This document shows positions 44,265-57,577 of a stretch of DNA of 64,000 nt, piece by piece. The notes under the pieces are model-generated. The model did no database searches, was not told the DNA's origin, and saw only the letters and a list, made by a program, of their open reading frames with translations. A program made the position numbers and the translations under genes. Position 1 is the stretch's first letter; every line of letters begins with the position of its first letter. Source of the DNA: Schizophyllum amplum (lineage: Eukaryota > Basidiomycota > Agaricomycetes > Agaricales > Schizophyllaceae). The DNA lies in NCBI GenBank assembly GCA_007026445.1, contig VDMD01000016.1:186001-250000 (forward strand), read 5' to 3'.

Positions 44265-46020
44265 CTACTGCATCGAGTCTTCTGATATGTTCTTGATCCA
44301 TGCGCCAATGGAACCTCTGCATGACCGTCAGCATAGGTCTGGTCCGCCGAAATAACACTCACAGGAAACCTTCATGGCGCAGAAAGTATGCGCGCTTCGT
44401 GCCTTTACTCCAGAACCGGATAGCATATGACAGCGTGGCGATTGTTGCTGCATGACCTGCGGACCGCGTCAGCGGCGAAAAACAGATGCAATGTGGACGC
44501 ACCTCGGATGAAGCAGCCGCCAAAGTATATACGGTCGAGGTTGTACTTTTCGGCGTTCATGTAGCTGGTGCAAGTCAGTACCGTGGCAACAAAGGATACT
44601 GCTAGGCCACATACGCAATCTGTCCTATGTTATTCGACACGGCATACAGCAGACTCTTGCTTATGTCTTCGGGTCTGAACTTGCCCTTGTCGACTCCTCC
44701 CTGCTTAAAGACCTTGCCGAAAGAGCTGGCGATCATGGTCGACTTGAGCCCCATGCGAGAATAATCCTGCCCGTAGATGTCCCCGACGAGCATGTCGACG
44801 GAGGCATTATCGCCCTGTTGCGAGAAGGCCAACATCTCTGGTGGTGGGTTAGCAAAGCAAATGCAATTCATGAGCGTGCGACTCACCATCAAACGTCGTC
44901 GCAGGTGTGAGCAAGCTGAGCAGACCCCATAGCGTCCCTCCGCCAAGACTTGTACCGCTGACACGCTCGAACTTGCCGTCCTCATCGACCCTGATAATCG
45001 AGACGCCGGAGCCGATGTTGACAAGCAGACACGGCAACTGGGGCGTTGGCTCGCTCGCAAAGGTCACCGCGTACTGCGGCGGATTCGGACTCGGTCGCTC
45101 CATCTCGCCCGGCGGCGACGGCCCCGCCATCTGCGCGGCCATCCCCTGCCTAATGACCTCGTCTGAGAAGTAATACACCTCATCTGGAATCATCGTGATG
45201 AACTTCAGCCCCTCGATGAGGCACTCCATTTCGTCCTCCTTCCGCACCTCCACGCCCAGCTCGCTCCTGAACACCTCGTAGAACTTGTGCGCACCGCCGC
45301 CCGTGGCCATGATCTTCACGGACGCGCGCATCTGCTCGAGCGGGACGCGGTTCAGTACGGCGGAGTGCGCGATGAGCGCCTGTATGAACTCGACGCAGGC
45401 GTGGATGTTCGACGTCTCGAAGCGCATGAAGTTGACCGAGCCGCCGGGGAAGTGCTGGGTAGCTACAGTGCGCTGGCGGAGGAGAGCGCCAAGGCTGTCG
45501 AGGTGGTCGGGGTCGTGGGCGGGGTCGAGCGCGAGGGGGGTGAGCGCGCCGTTCGTGCGGAGGATGCTGGAGGAGGGCGACGAGGATAACTCGTCCCGTG
45601 TACCAAGTCCAGGCGAAGGGGTGCGTGGGGGCGAGACATTTATGGGCGTGGCGATGTCTGAGAGGTCTCCTGGGGTCGTCGTCCCGTTCGTAGCGGCGAC
45701 GGATTGTGGGGACGGCGGGGGATCAGGAGAACGGGTGAAGTACACGACCTTGGCGAGCGATCCGCCGACCTGCCCTGCACGATTAGCGCTGCGACCAGGA
45801 GGCCAGACGCCCACTCACATCAACCGCTATATGCGATACGGGCTCGACGTGATTGGGGAGGTATATCCCCCTGCTATCTCGCGTCTTCGGCGCGTCAGCC
45901 CCATCGTCGTACGCGATGACTAAGGGCACGCACCTCGGGGCTCTCCTCTGTGAGGATGATGGCTCCCCGTGTGTCGACATGGATGACGGATTTCGCGGAG
46001 GGGAGGGAGGGGTCGGGCAT
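44265..46020 (-). CDS. CAB1: Pantothenate kinase (eukaryotic type II)
   Basis: Phosphorylates pantothenate, the first and controlling step of CoA synthesis. Exon 1 is 46020-45934 (MPDPSLPSAKSVIHVDTRGA). Exon 2 begins 45870 (GIYLPNHVEPVSHIAVD) and splices to VGGSLAKVVYFTRS, the ATP phosphate loop. An unusually long Ser/Pro insert (about residues 65-150) separates this from FPGGSVNFMRFETSNI. The remaining motifs are in order: KIMATGGGAHKFYEVF, LLVNIGSGVSIIRVDEDG, SLGGGTLWGL, NIGQIAYMNAEKYNLDRIYF, GGCFIRGHAATIATLSYAI. The tail EGFLGSIGAWIKN is reached by splicing across the GTGAGT after GGTTTCCT. The stop is at 44265. No frame breaks. Identity is certain; the insert probably projects from the surface. 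Confidence 0.95.
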
Positions 46021-46455
46021 TCTCGACAGCGGCGCGTTCGGGGTCTTGGGAGGCGGCTGGGGTGGGTTCGCGCCGAGCGAGTCAAGATTATGATGATGAA
46101 GCCGAGGTCGAGCGGGGTGAGTAAATGATGGTCGTGCGTCTTACGATCCTAGGAATCAGGCGTGGGTACTAGTAGGTGGAGGTCATGGTCAGTGCTAAGC
46201 GCTCGTAAGACAATTTGCGGAACGCCGCCCCCGCTGATCACGAACGTAACATATGCCCCATGCCCCAACAGATCTGGCTCCCGACTCCGACGGGACTTGG
46301 ACGACGTTTCTTGATAGGGATGTGTATTCAAGAGGTGCTACTTCAGTAGACACTGCTGGTATAGTCGTACGAGGCGACCTGTCGCTGCCTGTGCAGCACA
46401 GGATTACTAGAATATCTTAGCGTACATCTATGCCTAGAGCCCATGGTTGGCATCG
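46021..46455. other. Intergenic, pantothenate kinase promoter
   Basis: 435 bp between tandem minus-strand genes. No TATA box or other element I can support. Confidence 0.5.
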
Positions 46456-48407
46456 TCATTCATCAGACGGCCCGCTTTCCAGCGTCTTGTTCCACTCTAT
46501 CACTTTCGGGTGTGCTCGAACCTGAGATGCCATTTAGTTGCTTCACTCATTACCAAAGCTGTATACACACCTTCTTCGCATCGAATCGCAACACCTGTAG
46601 CCCGTCTAAGCTCGCCGCTCGCGACAGTGCAACGTAGCTTTGACCTGCGGCATCACTATCAGTGCTGGCACCTTCGATACGGACGGCACAGCTCACCTCT
46701 TTCGAAAACTCGCCCGAGATCAACCCTCATGCGATGCAAGGTCTGCCCCTGGCTCTTGTGAATTGATATCGCCCAGGCCAGGACTAGAGGAACCTGAGGA
46801 GCGGCAGTCAATGGAATGTTACAGCGAATAAACGCCTGCAACTGACCTGCAACCTTCGCGCGAGCAGCGTGCCGTCGTTACCCTCATGACGGAACTCCTC
46901 TCTAGCGACCGTCATCGTCCGCTTGCCCTTCGTTGTCACGAACTCCACCACGGGATACAACTCCGGCGGGGCGCCCGCCTTATGTGCAGCCGGCTTGCCA
47001 ATAGTATTTGCTGGAACGGGAGCGACGTTCTCCTTGTCCGAGGATGCCTTGGACGGCGGGCGCGCGCCCTTGACCGGTGTACTTGCCCGCGACGGCTCGG
47101 CCGAGTCCTTCTCCTTCTTCACCTGCTCAACTGGTTTGTAATCGACGATCTTGCCCACGACGCCATTGACCAGTGTGTCGTCGAAGTTCTTGATCAACAT
47201 AACCTGGGCGCCCAGCTTCAGGTGCAAATTCTTGACGGCCGGCAGGTTGTTCAACATCTTCTCTCGCTGTTCCTCCTTCGCCTGACCGCTGTCTGAGGAG
47301 CGGTAGGTGGAGACGTTGCCGGGTAGCGCCTTCAGTCGGCTGCCGTTCCGGCTATCGACGTCGTGGCGCATGGGGAACAGGTCCGTGGGGTCGATATCGG
47401 AATCTGGCAACGGACGCGAGAGCGAGTGGAGGGTCTTGATAGCGGTCTCCGGTACGATACCTCGCCGAAGGTCATTTAGTAGGTCGACGAAAGCTGTAGG
47501 AAGATTGATATTGAGTGAGAGAGTGGGAGATGGACGACACGCACTGGAATCCTTCTGGCGGTAGACTCGCGTAAGGCAAATGGTGTGCTCAAAGGTGGCC
47601 TTCCATGCTTCCGATTCAAATGCGAAGAATGGCTCCTGGTTGTTCTTCGTGACAGGTGGCAGTTGGAAGAAATCCCCAGTGACGATGACCTGAAGCCCGC
47701 CGAACGGTCGGTCAGTCTTCTTGCGCAACTGCGTTGCAACGTCGTGCAGGATCTGGAAAAGTACGCCATCGACCATAGAGACTTGGGCGAGTCAGAACGC
47801 GAGCTTGCGCAGAAATCTAACACACGCACTCTCGTCAATGATGAGGACCTTCGTCTCCTTCCACCTCTTCAGCGCAGGTCTTGCGGTCTTGACATAGCTG
47901 ATGATCTTCCCGAGGTCGGTCACTGTGGGCGCGATGGCACCCCAGGAGTGTAATGTCGTCCCTGTTACGGCTATGAAGCGCTACCCGTGCCCACATGACC
48001 ATGACTACGCACCACCGACATTCGACGCCGCCATACCCGTGCTCGCTGTAATCGCAACGTGGTGGGGGTTCTTTGCATATTTCTTCTTGAGAGCTGCGAT
48101 GATTGCGCGCAGCAGAAGCGACTTGCCCGTCCCTACAAGACATGAACATCAGCACTCGCCGATCCAGCTGAGAAGACCACGCACCAGCCGATCCCGTGAA
48201 GAATATGCTCTTCCCCTCGTTTACAACCAGCGAAAGTATGCGCGTCTGATCATCGTTCAGCTGCACGCTCTGGTTTTCCGCCACATCGACATGGGCGGAG
48301 ACCGGGATCAGAGGCTTGAAGAACTGCTCGATGGTTGACTTCCGGCGCTTGTTCGCACCATCGCCATCGAACTCGTCACTCTTGCGCTTCTGGCCTTTGG
48401 GTGGCAT
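46456..48407 (-). CDS. PIF1: PIF1-family 5'-3' DNA helicase
   Basis: Superfamily 1B helicase that unwinds G-quadruplex and RNA-DNA structures at telomeres, replication forks or in mitochondria. It starts [20 protein letters not shown] with a basic, nuclear-signal-like segment and IEQFFKPL, which resembles a PCNA-interaction motif. Helicase motifs in order: I FTGSAGTGKS (split by an intron), Ia [39 protein letters not shown], the Pif1 signature-side [44 protein letters not shown] Lys/Ser/Pro insert (about 60 aa with [12 protein letters not shown]) lies after motif IV. The C-terminus [14 protein letters not shown] is typical. One intron ends CCCAAG rather than CAG/TAG. All exons join in frame. 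No mitochondrial presequence, so the nuclear form is favoured. Confidence 0.95.
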
Positions 48408-48602
48408 TGTGCTAAGCTCGGTATCAAGAAAGGACGGCTGAAGGTCGACCAGCAGGATCAGCCGAAGGCGCGTCAACGGTAAAACAGATGTCGATTTCAA
48501 ACTGACGCGTCGGGTCCAGTGATCGCGTTTCTTCACGTGACATGGCGGTTCAACTTCAGTCTACTCGATGGCAAGCCGCAAACCGCTGGTGGAGGCGTCC
48601 AG
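48408..48602. other. Short spacer between PIF1 and NTE1
   Basis: Tandem minus-strand genes; about 200-270 bp, nothing recognised. Confidence 0.5.
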
Positions 48603-51600
48603 CTACCGTCCAGCCTTGTATTCGTTTGAAGCAACAATAGATATATCCCCAAATAAGAGTAGAAGAAGCTGTGCCCTATATTGAATTACGTCTCGCCGCG
48701 CGCCCTTGCTTCCTGTTCGACGCAAAGGTATTTTGCCATCCACATACGGCGAAGGTAAGCGGCCTTCCTCGTCCCACTGTGCCAGCGCCTTCATGCCCGC
48801 CTCATACCCAATTTTCTGCAGCTCCTCAAACTTGCTGAATTGCAGAGTTCCATACTACTCCGATTAGTATCCTTATATACTTCAATCTGTGAAGACGCAC
48901 CTCCTGCACCGGCATAGCAATGTACAGGCAGCCCGGAGCAACCTTCGCTTCCTCCAAGGTCTTGACACTCGACACACTGAAGAGCCTCAGCAATGTGTAC
49001 ACAGAACATAAAGGTTCCACCTACTAGGCCAGACGACCTTGAAGTTCCGTAATGGCCGGTACTCTGCCAGCGGTCGAAAATGGATTCCACCTGTTGATGA
49101 AGAGCCACCAGCCAGATACCGAGTCCCCGAAGTTGCGAGGCGAATTGTCGTCAATCTGTGCAAAGTTGATGGATGGTGGGGCTTGCGGGAATGCCATAAC
49201 TTACCGATCCAACGTCGCAAGCAAACACGGCGCTAGATCCCATAGCAAACATGGTCGAGACAGGCAAATTGTCCACTGTTCTTCTAGTAAGATTGGCATA
49301 GTGTAAAACTGCATGGTCTTACCATAGCCTCCATCCACAAGCATGTTGCCGTTGTCGCACAAGGGTGGCAGCAAGCCGACCAACGTCATCGATGCACGGA
49401 TGAATCTCCAAGCGTATCCTGTCTCGTGAATGTCCATGCCGGAGGTTGTGATGTTGGTCGAGTTGCAGAAGAATGGCAACCACATATCCTCGATATGTAA
49501 GTCGTAGAAGGCCTTCAAGGAATATGAGGTCGATTTGACAAGCGACAGTGAGATTTATGCACCTTGTATATCGATCGGTTGAATTCGTGACCCTACATTT
49601 ATGTCCCTCGTCAGCGTCGAGATACAAGCATGAGGAAAAACACATACAGTCGTGTATGCGACAATGGGATATGTAACGTCGGATAGCATCCTCCAGATGT
49701 TACCCATGCGTCCGCTAAACTGCTTTGCACGACCAGCGGACGAAAGAATGTCCCCTTCACGCGCGTACAAACCGCCGATAAAGGCGCCGATGCTTGTACC
49801 TACCCACCGTTAGTGCTATGCTCCGGACACGATAGAGGTCAACGTACCGGCGACATGATCCACGGGTATGCCATATTCTTCCAGCGCACGGATCAAGCCC
49901 TGTTATACGACGTTGAGCCACACAAAATTTGGAACAACCCCTCGCATACAACTCACCAAATGTGACAGGCCTCTTGCCCCACCTCCACCGAGCACAAGCC
50001 CAATAGATCTGCCACATATTCTGCGCGCCAACCGCGAGAAGTCGTTGACGTGCGGCAGACGCTGCGGTCGTGCGTCGCCCACGGTGCCCCGGTATTTCTT
50101 GAGCTCGCTCTGTACTTTGTCCTTGAAGTTCTTAAGAGCGATTATGGGGTCGGGGTCTTTGGGCAAGTGTGTGGTTTTGGTGATCGGGACGACGAGACCC
50201 TGACATCGAAGTCAGTGAAAGATGAGATGAATGTCGAGCTGCTCGTGCTCACAGGGAGTTCGACGTGTATGTGCTGATGAACCCACGGGCGGTTCTGAAA
50301 CACAGTTAATGAGCATGAAGCGACCGACATATCGAGGCGCCATACTTTTAACCATTCGCGTGTTGATCCTGGTGCTACAGACCGGTCGGGATGCAGGAGC
50401 ACAAGCTCTTTCTTCGCCGTGGTCTTGGTTGACAGAAGGAGTCGCTCATATTCTCCAATGATGCGTCGTCGCCCATACCTACCACCATAACGCAATCGGC
50501 CTAGCAGGTCGTCAACGTACGTCGCAACACGGGCAACCGGTGCTTACCTGTCGTATACACGTTTGGGTCCAGGAGTTGTTGACGGGGCTATCCGCCACAT
50601 ACAATACTGTCCGATATCGCTGCTCCTGGTCTGCCAGCCAACCTGCCGCCTTAAGCTTGCCCATGCGCGTGAATACATGACGGCCAAGGCGGTTCGCCAC
50701 AGAGGCCTGATTGAGATACACCGTATTGGCGCCAATACCCTCCAGCGCGGTTTGCAGCTTTCGCGCAAAGACGTCGATGGGTACCGCACGCGAGACGGGA
50801 AGTATGCAGATGGTCTTGAGGTTCATGTTCGAAGACTTGACTTCCATGGAAGGCCGAGATTGCGACGTCTTGCCACTATCAGCCTCATCGCGCACTCGCA
50901 AAGCAATCTTGCGCAATATCCTATAAGCACGCCATTAGCGTATTCGTCACGAAAAAGCTCGCTTTCCATACTGCTGTGTTGTCCGTGGATCCCTGGGTAG
51001 TAGGTTAGAAGCATTCAAGCAGAGTGCTGAAGGGGGCACACCTCATAGATAGCGCATTAAAAAGCGTTTGCGGCATCCGTATGAGCTCAGTGTCGCGGAT
51101 TGCATGTAGCGTGTTCCGCCTGGGCGAGCTGGTAATGACGTCGAGCTCGCCGACAGCGTCTCCCTGGCCATACTCGCCCACGATGGAAACCTCGCCCTTC
51201 TCCGACTCAGTGATCGCGCGAAGTCGGCCGTTGATGACGATGTAGAAGCAGTCGCTGACATCCTCTGGTCGCCATATTATTTGACCTGCATTGACCTGCA
51301 TCCAATCAAGGGAGGCGTCGATTTGAAGGACTATAGTTCCATGTTTAGTGGTCGGTCGGTCAGAGCGCCAGTAGTGTGGCCGACTTACCAAGTGGCGACA
51401 ACAACGATATCAAACGCTTTGCCAGGGTGAGCAGCACGATAGGCCGTTTCTCCAGCAGTCTCTCAAGCGCCTGAGCTGGAAGGTATCCGACGTACGTATC
51501 AGTCTTCGCCTTAATGTCAACGTACGACGCAGTGTTGCTGAGGGAGGCGAGGTACCCAGCGATGCCGCCCGGTTTGACGGTGAACAGAAATTTGTGCGTG

Positions 51601-53967
51601 TCTGCTGTGTCTTGGCGGCCACCTGTAGGTCCCTTGCCGGTGTTTGTTGATCCAGGACGATCCGAGCTCCCCTTGTCCAAGGGTAGCAAGATATCGAGGA
51701 ACCCTTCGATCACATAGTAAAGGCCTGCAAAGCGGTCAGCGCAGATTACTCGACAAACAGCCGACGATTATACCGGTGCTGATATCGCCAGCCTTGGTGA
51801 GTGTCGCTCCGGCAGGGAAGAACAGAATCTCGACCTCGTTGTCCAGTCCACTCATCCCATTGACTGATTGTACAGATGACGAACCCCCGGTCATCGTCGA
51901 AGATGCATCGTCGCCAAGGTCAAGAAGCGAGAGCGAACCGAACGAGCTTGGGAACGGCGACCGACTGCGCTCGAAAGGGTGGAGGTGCGGCGATGCTTCA
52001 AGGGAATCGTTACCACTGATGGGTGGTTGGAGCAGACCAATAGACTTCGCGATACACGACATGACCTCCTCGCGTAGGTCGAAGTCCTCGCTGAGCGCGC
52101 TCTCAGGCAGTGGCCGCTCCGGTACGGGGCGCAGAGCTCCTTGTGGTGTCATGGTTGCGCGGTTGAGTGGACGCAATAAGCGACTGGGGGTAGTCGCACT
52201 ACTCATGAGGTCACCGGCCTGTACCTGTAGACGAGACCCGATCTTCATGAGGCTCGGCGTACTGGAGGCACGCGAGCTCGCTCCGCGCGCTGTGCTACTG
52301 GAAGCTGTGCGCTTGAAGCTGGAATGGGAGTCGTCCGATTCGGTAGAGGACTCCTGCGCCGACATGGGGTTAGGTGACTGCGTCTGAGAGCCGTTGAGCC
52401 CGAAGTAGTCGGTATCTGAATCGGATGCATTGGCTGGGCCGTCAAAGCGGTGGCGCAGCTGCTGAAGACCACCGCCTTCGTAGAACGAAGCAGGAAGTGG
52501 GTGACAGGCCAGGTCGTTGATCGACTTCTCGGCGCGTAAGACTTCGCTGGTCAAACCCAAGTATCTGTGCGCCGCATTGAAGGTCACCCGAGCAAAGCGA
52601 GTCAGGATGACTGCAAGTTCGGTGAGTAGGTGAGTAGACATGGACGACGTGTGCGAGAGGCGCTGACCTTGAACAATGTGCCCAGTGGCTTTCGGGAACT
52701 TCTTAGTGAGTCGGCGGAAGGCTTCCGCAGGGATAACAGCAAGTGTCGTGTCTTCAGTCGCACGAGCGACGACGCCACGATGTATCTGTAGCGGCTGAAC
52801 ATGATGAAAGGGAGTAGAAGGAGTGAATGATTCTTCTGAGAGCGCGGGAGGCGATGTGGGCTGCTGTTGTGTATCCTCTGGGCTATTCAACGATGATGCT
52901 TCATCCGGCTGCACAGTGGATGCGCTAGAGGAGGTCGATGATCGTCTTCCTGGCGGTCTTTGTAAATTGAAGTATGATACATCGGAATTGGTGCGTATGC
53001 GCTCGTCCGCGCTTTTACGGCTGCGATGTGTCCGCTTGGGTGGTGGCGTTTCCGTGTCCTGCCAGCTGATCTTCACGTCTTCGGTGAAGAGACTGAGAAT
53101 GGTGAACAGGCTTGAGACCGTGCCGCCGCTGGTGACCTCGTTCATGAGATGGTAGCCATTCATATCCTCGTCATCCCAATATCCGCCTCTGGACGCCTCG
53201 GATTCATCAGAGTCCGACTTGGCAAAGACTTGAACTGTGCCGTCCACGACGCAGTAGAAACTGCGGTCTTGATCGAGGGCTATGCTGTCTCCTGCAATCA
53301 ATCGCCGAGTCTGCAGATGACGTGCCAGCTCGTGGAAGACCTGCGTGCTGTGAGCATGGTGGATGGGACTTTGCTGCACGAGTGCTCACGGGCTTCTCAA
53401 GAAATCCGAAGACTCGTACGGCTTGTAGGAAGTCATCCAAGTAGTTGTGAAAGCTCGCGGGCTCGTCTAAGACTGAATTGAGTATTGCCCTCGAGATCAG
53501 CAATTCTGCACGCACCAGTGTTCACATCAGGATGCAGTTCCTTCACGTCCGGCTTGACGAGGGGTGGCTCCTTCAAATCCATGTAGTCGTTGAGGTAGCG
53601 CCATCGGATGAAGTAGTTTATGGCGACTGCACATGCTCCGAATATTAGAACGAAGGACCAGAAGTTGAGCTGCGCATAGTCAGCTTCACTGCGCACAGCG
53701 GTCGAACTCGATCACATACCGTGAGGGTCATCGAGTACGATAGGACCTCATATATGAGACGAGGTATAGAGATGGTAGCAATCCCTACAAGCGCCTTCAC
53801 CCATGACAGTGCCCATACTGGTCATGTTCAGTGAAGATGTATTGTTGGACGATCGAGGTTCACTCACGAATGACCCAGAAGCAGGCAGAGATGAGGGATA
53901 CGAGAGGATGGCTACTGACATCCGCCGCCGCCGCCGTGGCGGACACCTCCGGCGATAAATCGCTCAT
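48603..53967 (-). CDS. NTE1: Lysophospholipase NTE1 (neuropathy target esterase family)
   Basis: ER-membrane serine hydrolase that deacylates phosphatidylcholine. Starts [15 protein letters not shown] at 53967. Membrane segments near the N-terminus: [20 protein letters not shown] and [20 protein letters not shown]. The regulatory part has cyclic-nucleotide-binding-like folds ([72 protein letters not shown]) separated by Ser/Thr-rich linkers. The patatin domain shows [15 protein letters not shown], the nucleophile elbow [17 protein letters not shown] and the catalytic Asp in NMLVDGGYG. Many short introns. Two frame problems: near 53450-53460 (SQLLG to [11 protein letters not shown]) and at about 48690, where one extra base would give the usual tail RRNSI and a stop at 48676; as written the frame runs on to 48603. 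Both look like sequence errors. Confidence 0.95.
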
Positions 53968-54282
53968 TCCAATGTTGAGAGGGCAGGCGGGCAACAACAG
54001 TCGAGGGGGTGGAAGTACAAGGGAAGAACAAAAAGACGCTAAGCGCGCGTCGGCGCGCGCGGAGGCAGACTAACACATGCGTCATTGACGCACGTGGGCT
54101 CTCGGACCGATGAGCAGCCACACGCTGCGGCGGCTGTCCTACGCTGTCACACTCGAAAGCAAGTTAGCCTGGGCATGCAATGGGCATGTATTCATGTAAG
54201 GCACTCAATCAAAGCTCGTGTCCATCCCAAACATGATATACGTCGAACCAATCTACAGAACAAAGAACACAACACGTATGTA
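53968..54282. other. NTE1 promoter and SEC21 3' flank
   Basis: About 315 bp, no further feature seen. Confidence 0.5.
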
Positions 54283-57200
54283 CTATGCACCGACAGCCGC
54301 GAGGACAAGGTCGCATGCCTCCTGCTTTTCCGCCCGCACACTCAGTTCCAACGTGACCCCTTGCCCGCGGGAGAAAGTCATGCGGCAGCGCACCAGCACC
54401 TTCCCCCCACCGCCGATCAACAACCCCGACAAGTGCAGAGTGTGCACGCTCGGCGATGAAGGCGTCTCGGTGCCGCCCAGGGCTTCCATGTTGAGGATCT
54501 CGATGATGGAATCGCATGCGGCTGGAATTGCGATGAGCGTCTGAGGTGCGCCGAGCGCATATATGCCAACGTACCCTTGATGCTCTCCATCGCCGATAGC
54601 GCGAATGTCTCCGTGACGCTGGGCGCGCCCTTCAACCGGTCCCATTCTGAGCCGAACGTGGCATAGCTGGGCATTAGATAGTCTGAGGCGCTCAGCTCCA
54701 CCTCTTCCAGCTGATACTCGTCCTCGTAGCCCTCTTCCTCCGGGTCGCCAGTGGATGGGTCGACCTCCTTGCTGACGAACTTGAGCGTGCAGGCGAAAGA
54801 GCCCATGGCATACGACTCTGGCTCGTCCCGTGCGAAGGCGACGTAGACGATGCTGGGCGAGGTTGCCGCGTCCAAAGTTGTGACAGGGATGAAGAACTTC
54901 TCGGTCAACCCAGAGTCATCGGATTGTGGCTGCATGACGACCGACACGTTCTCCAGCAGAGTATCCGGTAGGGTGTTCGATACGTTGTACTGATGGAGGC
55001 TAAGTATGGCACGGATTCTCCACTTTAGACTTGCATACCTGGAAGACGACGTGCTCGGCGAAGACGTGCTTGACGCAGGTGACCTGGTACTCGGTCTCGC
55101 TCTCGGTCAACTGCGCCGGCGTCGAGCTGCTGCCGAGGACAGTCCCGTACGATGCGATCTCTGGAACCTCGGCAAGTTGCTGCGCATATGCCGACTGCGT
55201 CTCCGCTGCTGAAGGTGGTGGCGGAGATGCAGAGGTCTTTTTCGTCGTCGGTACGCCGATAGTCTCGAGAGTACTCGGACCTGTGAAAGTCCGAGTCAGC
55301 AGCGAGATCAATCTTTCACTAAGCATTAACGCACGAGCTGCTTCCTGTGCTGCCTGCTTGCGGCTGATTTTGGGAACTGATGCCAAGTCCAACGCCCCTG
55401 CGCTGGGGTCCTTTACGTACGCAACGAGCTTTGTCTCCAACGCTGCTAGCGAGAATACAGACTCTGCAACAACGTCAGCAATGCAGAAAGATGCAATTGT
55501 GAGTAACGCACCCTCCTTAACGTACACCTGCGCCAGATTGTTCTCCTTGAAGGTGTTCAAGTACAAGGCGGCGCGATCGCGAACCTCATCATCAACGTCG
55601 TCGAGACAGCTGTATGCAGGTCAGATATAGGCCGGCGTCTCAGACCACGCCAGATACAGACCGGTTGAGAAGAACAGCGATGCTCTTCTGCAGTTTAGTA
55701 TCCGGCGCATTGACACCAAATTTCGCCAAGCTCGCTACCGCCGCCGCACGAACTGTGGCATTCTCCAGCACCACACGGTTGTAGATAAACCGGATATACT
55801 TCGACGGCTGAGGAGACTTGGGACCCTCCATACCGAGCAAATGCAATATCCGGACGGAGAGCTTCGTAAATTCGCAGTCCTCGATGAACTCGCAAAGGTG
55901 AGAAAGCGCCTGTTCCTTGCAGTCGCCGATGAACTTGATCATATCGAACATAGCCTCCACGACCGCGCGCTTGAAGTCGTAGCCGCCCTCATCGCGCAGG
56001 ACACCGGAGAGGAAGGACAGCATAGACACGTGCTTGGCGGGGAATTTAAGGCAGAGCGAGCGGATGGCGTCGACGATGATGACCTTGAACTCGTCGCTGA
56101 TTTCGGCCATGAAGTTGGTGATCTGCTTGATGAGGCGGTCGACGGAAGCTTCGTTGCCCGTCTGCGGACGTTAGTTCGATGTCTACGAACAGGTCGCATC
56201 GAGTATACCTTGAGTAGGGTCGTGATGGCGTAAGTGGCGACCGACCGGTTGGGGTCCGCAATCAGGCCCTCGAGATCAACGTTACATGTGGCAACGCTGG
56301 CGGGGTGTGTGAGGGCGAGGCCTGCGAGGGTACGAGTAGCGGCGAATTTGAGGACGGGCTTCGGGGACGACAGGAAAAGTTGTAGTACTTGGGACTCGCT
56401 GTAAGCAGGTGGATAATGAGGGAGCTGTATCGTACTTACCAGATATCGAACGAGTCAGTTGTGCGGCCGTGACGCTCTTCATCTCGCAGATTGCGCGCGC
56501 AGCCTCGAAGTTGACCATGTCACTCTTATGACGGAGCCAGCCCTCCATAAGGTCAAACATCTGGCGCTGTATGCTGCGAACGATGTGAGTATATGATATC
56601 TTGCTGGTAAGCGGCACGCACTTAGGATCGTCCTCCATAACCTTCGACGCGTAACGGATCAGCATACAGAGAGCCATGGGGTTCTTCAACGTCGTGCCCG
56701 CGCCAGACTTGCCACCACCGAGCTGTTGAATCATCTTCGTGATCGCCATCCTGTCCTGTTGCCTGATGAGGTACAGGAGACCGAGCGCATGGTATTGTTG
56801 CGCGTAGCTCGTCGACTGGATCGGCTGCTGTCCTTGGGCTGCAGATGAAGAGCCGCCGAAACCCAGATAGCCGCCGCTAGAGGCAGCTCCGAAGAAGCTG
56901 GACGATGATTTGCGTTCACAGCCTCCTGCGCCTCGTTTACCCAGCGCTTGACAGCGTCCTTCGCGTGCGGGTAAAGGTGGTACGCTGAGACGAGGGCGGC
57001 GGAGGAAATGGCAGGGTTGCGATCGACGATGTGGGCTTTGAAGAAACGCTCAACACCTTGTGCCATAGATGGCTACGAGCTGTTCAGTCTGCGTGTTAGA
57101 CAGGGGACGATGAATAACGCACGTCGATGATATGACACAGCGCGCGGATGGAATTGGGTCGGTAGATCACGTCCGCGGGCGCAGACATGTCCTTCATAAT

Positions 57201-57577
57201 ACTACTGGTGACCATGATCACATCGTTCGCAAATGGTGCCAGTTCCTTGATAGCCAGATAGACCGCCTGTCTCAGGGCGCTCTGCAGTACCTCGTGAGTA
57301 GGCTTCGACGCGCATAGATGCACATACGCACATCCTTGTTCTGGAACAGCTTCGTGGTACCGAAGAATAGGTTTGTAGCCTCTTCATTGCCAAAGGTCTC
57401 GCCGACATAAAGCAAGTAGACGAGGCGCGTCAAAAGGGCTCTGCATTTCCTTGGGCTGATGGGAGATTCGTTGAAGACGCGCGCCTCCTGGATGATGGTT
57501 GTCTTGTTGTTGTAGTAGGAGCTCAGGCCGCTCTCGTCCTCCTTCTTGGACGTGAAGGACACCGCAAAGGAGGCCAT
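54283..57577 (-). CDS. SEC21: Coatomer subunit gamma (COPI gamma-COP)
   Basis: Structural and cargo-binding subunit of the COPI coat in Golgi-to-ER traffic. It starts [17 protein letters not shown]. The adaptin-type helical N-terminal half has [129 protein letters not shown] and [18 protein letters not shown]. After a linker ([18 protein letters not shown]) the appendage domain shows [20 protein letters not shown] and [20 protein letters not shown], ending LVLAAVGA. About ten short introns. A Gly/Ser/Gln-rich insert of roughly 35 aa ([17 protein letters not shown]) lies between EAQEAV and QYHALG. One base is missing at about 56909-56914 at the start of the insert. Confidence 0.96.
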
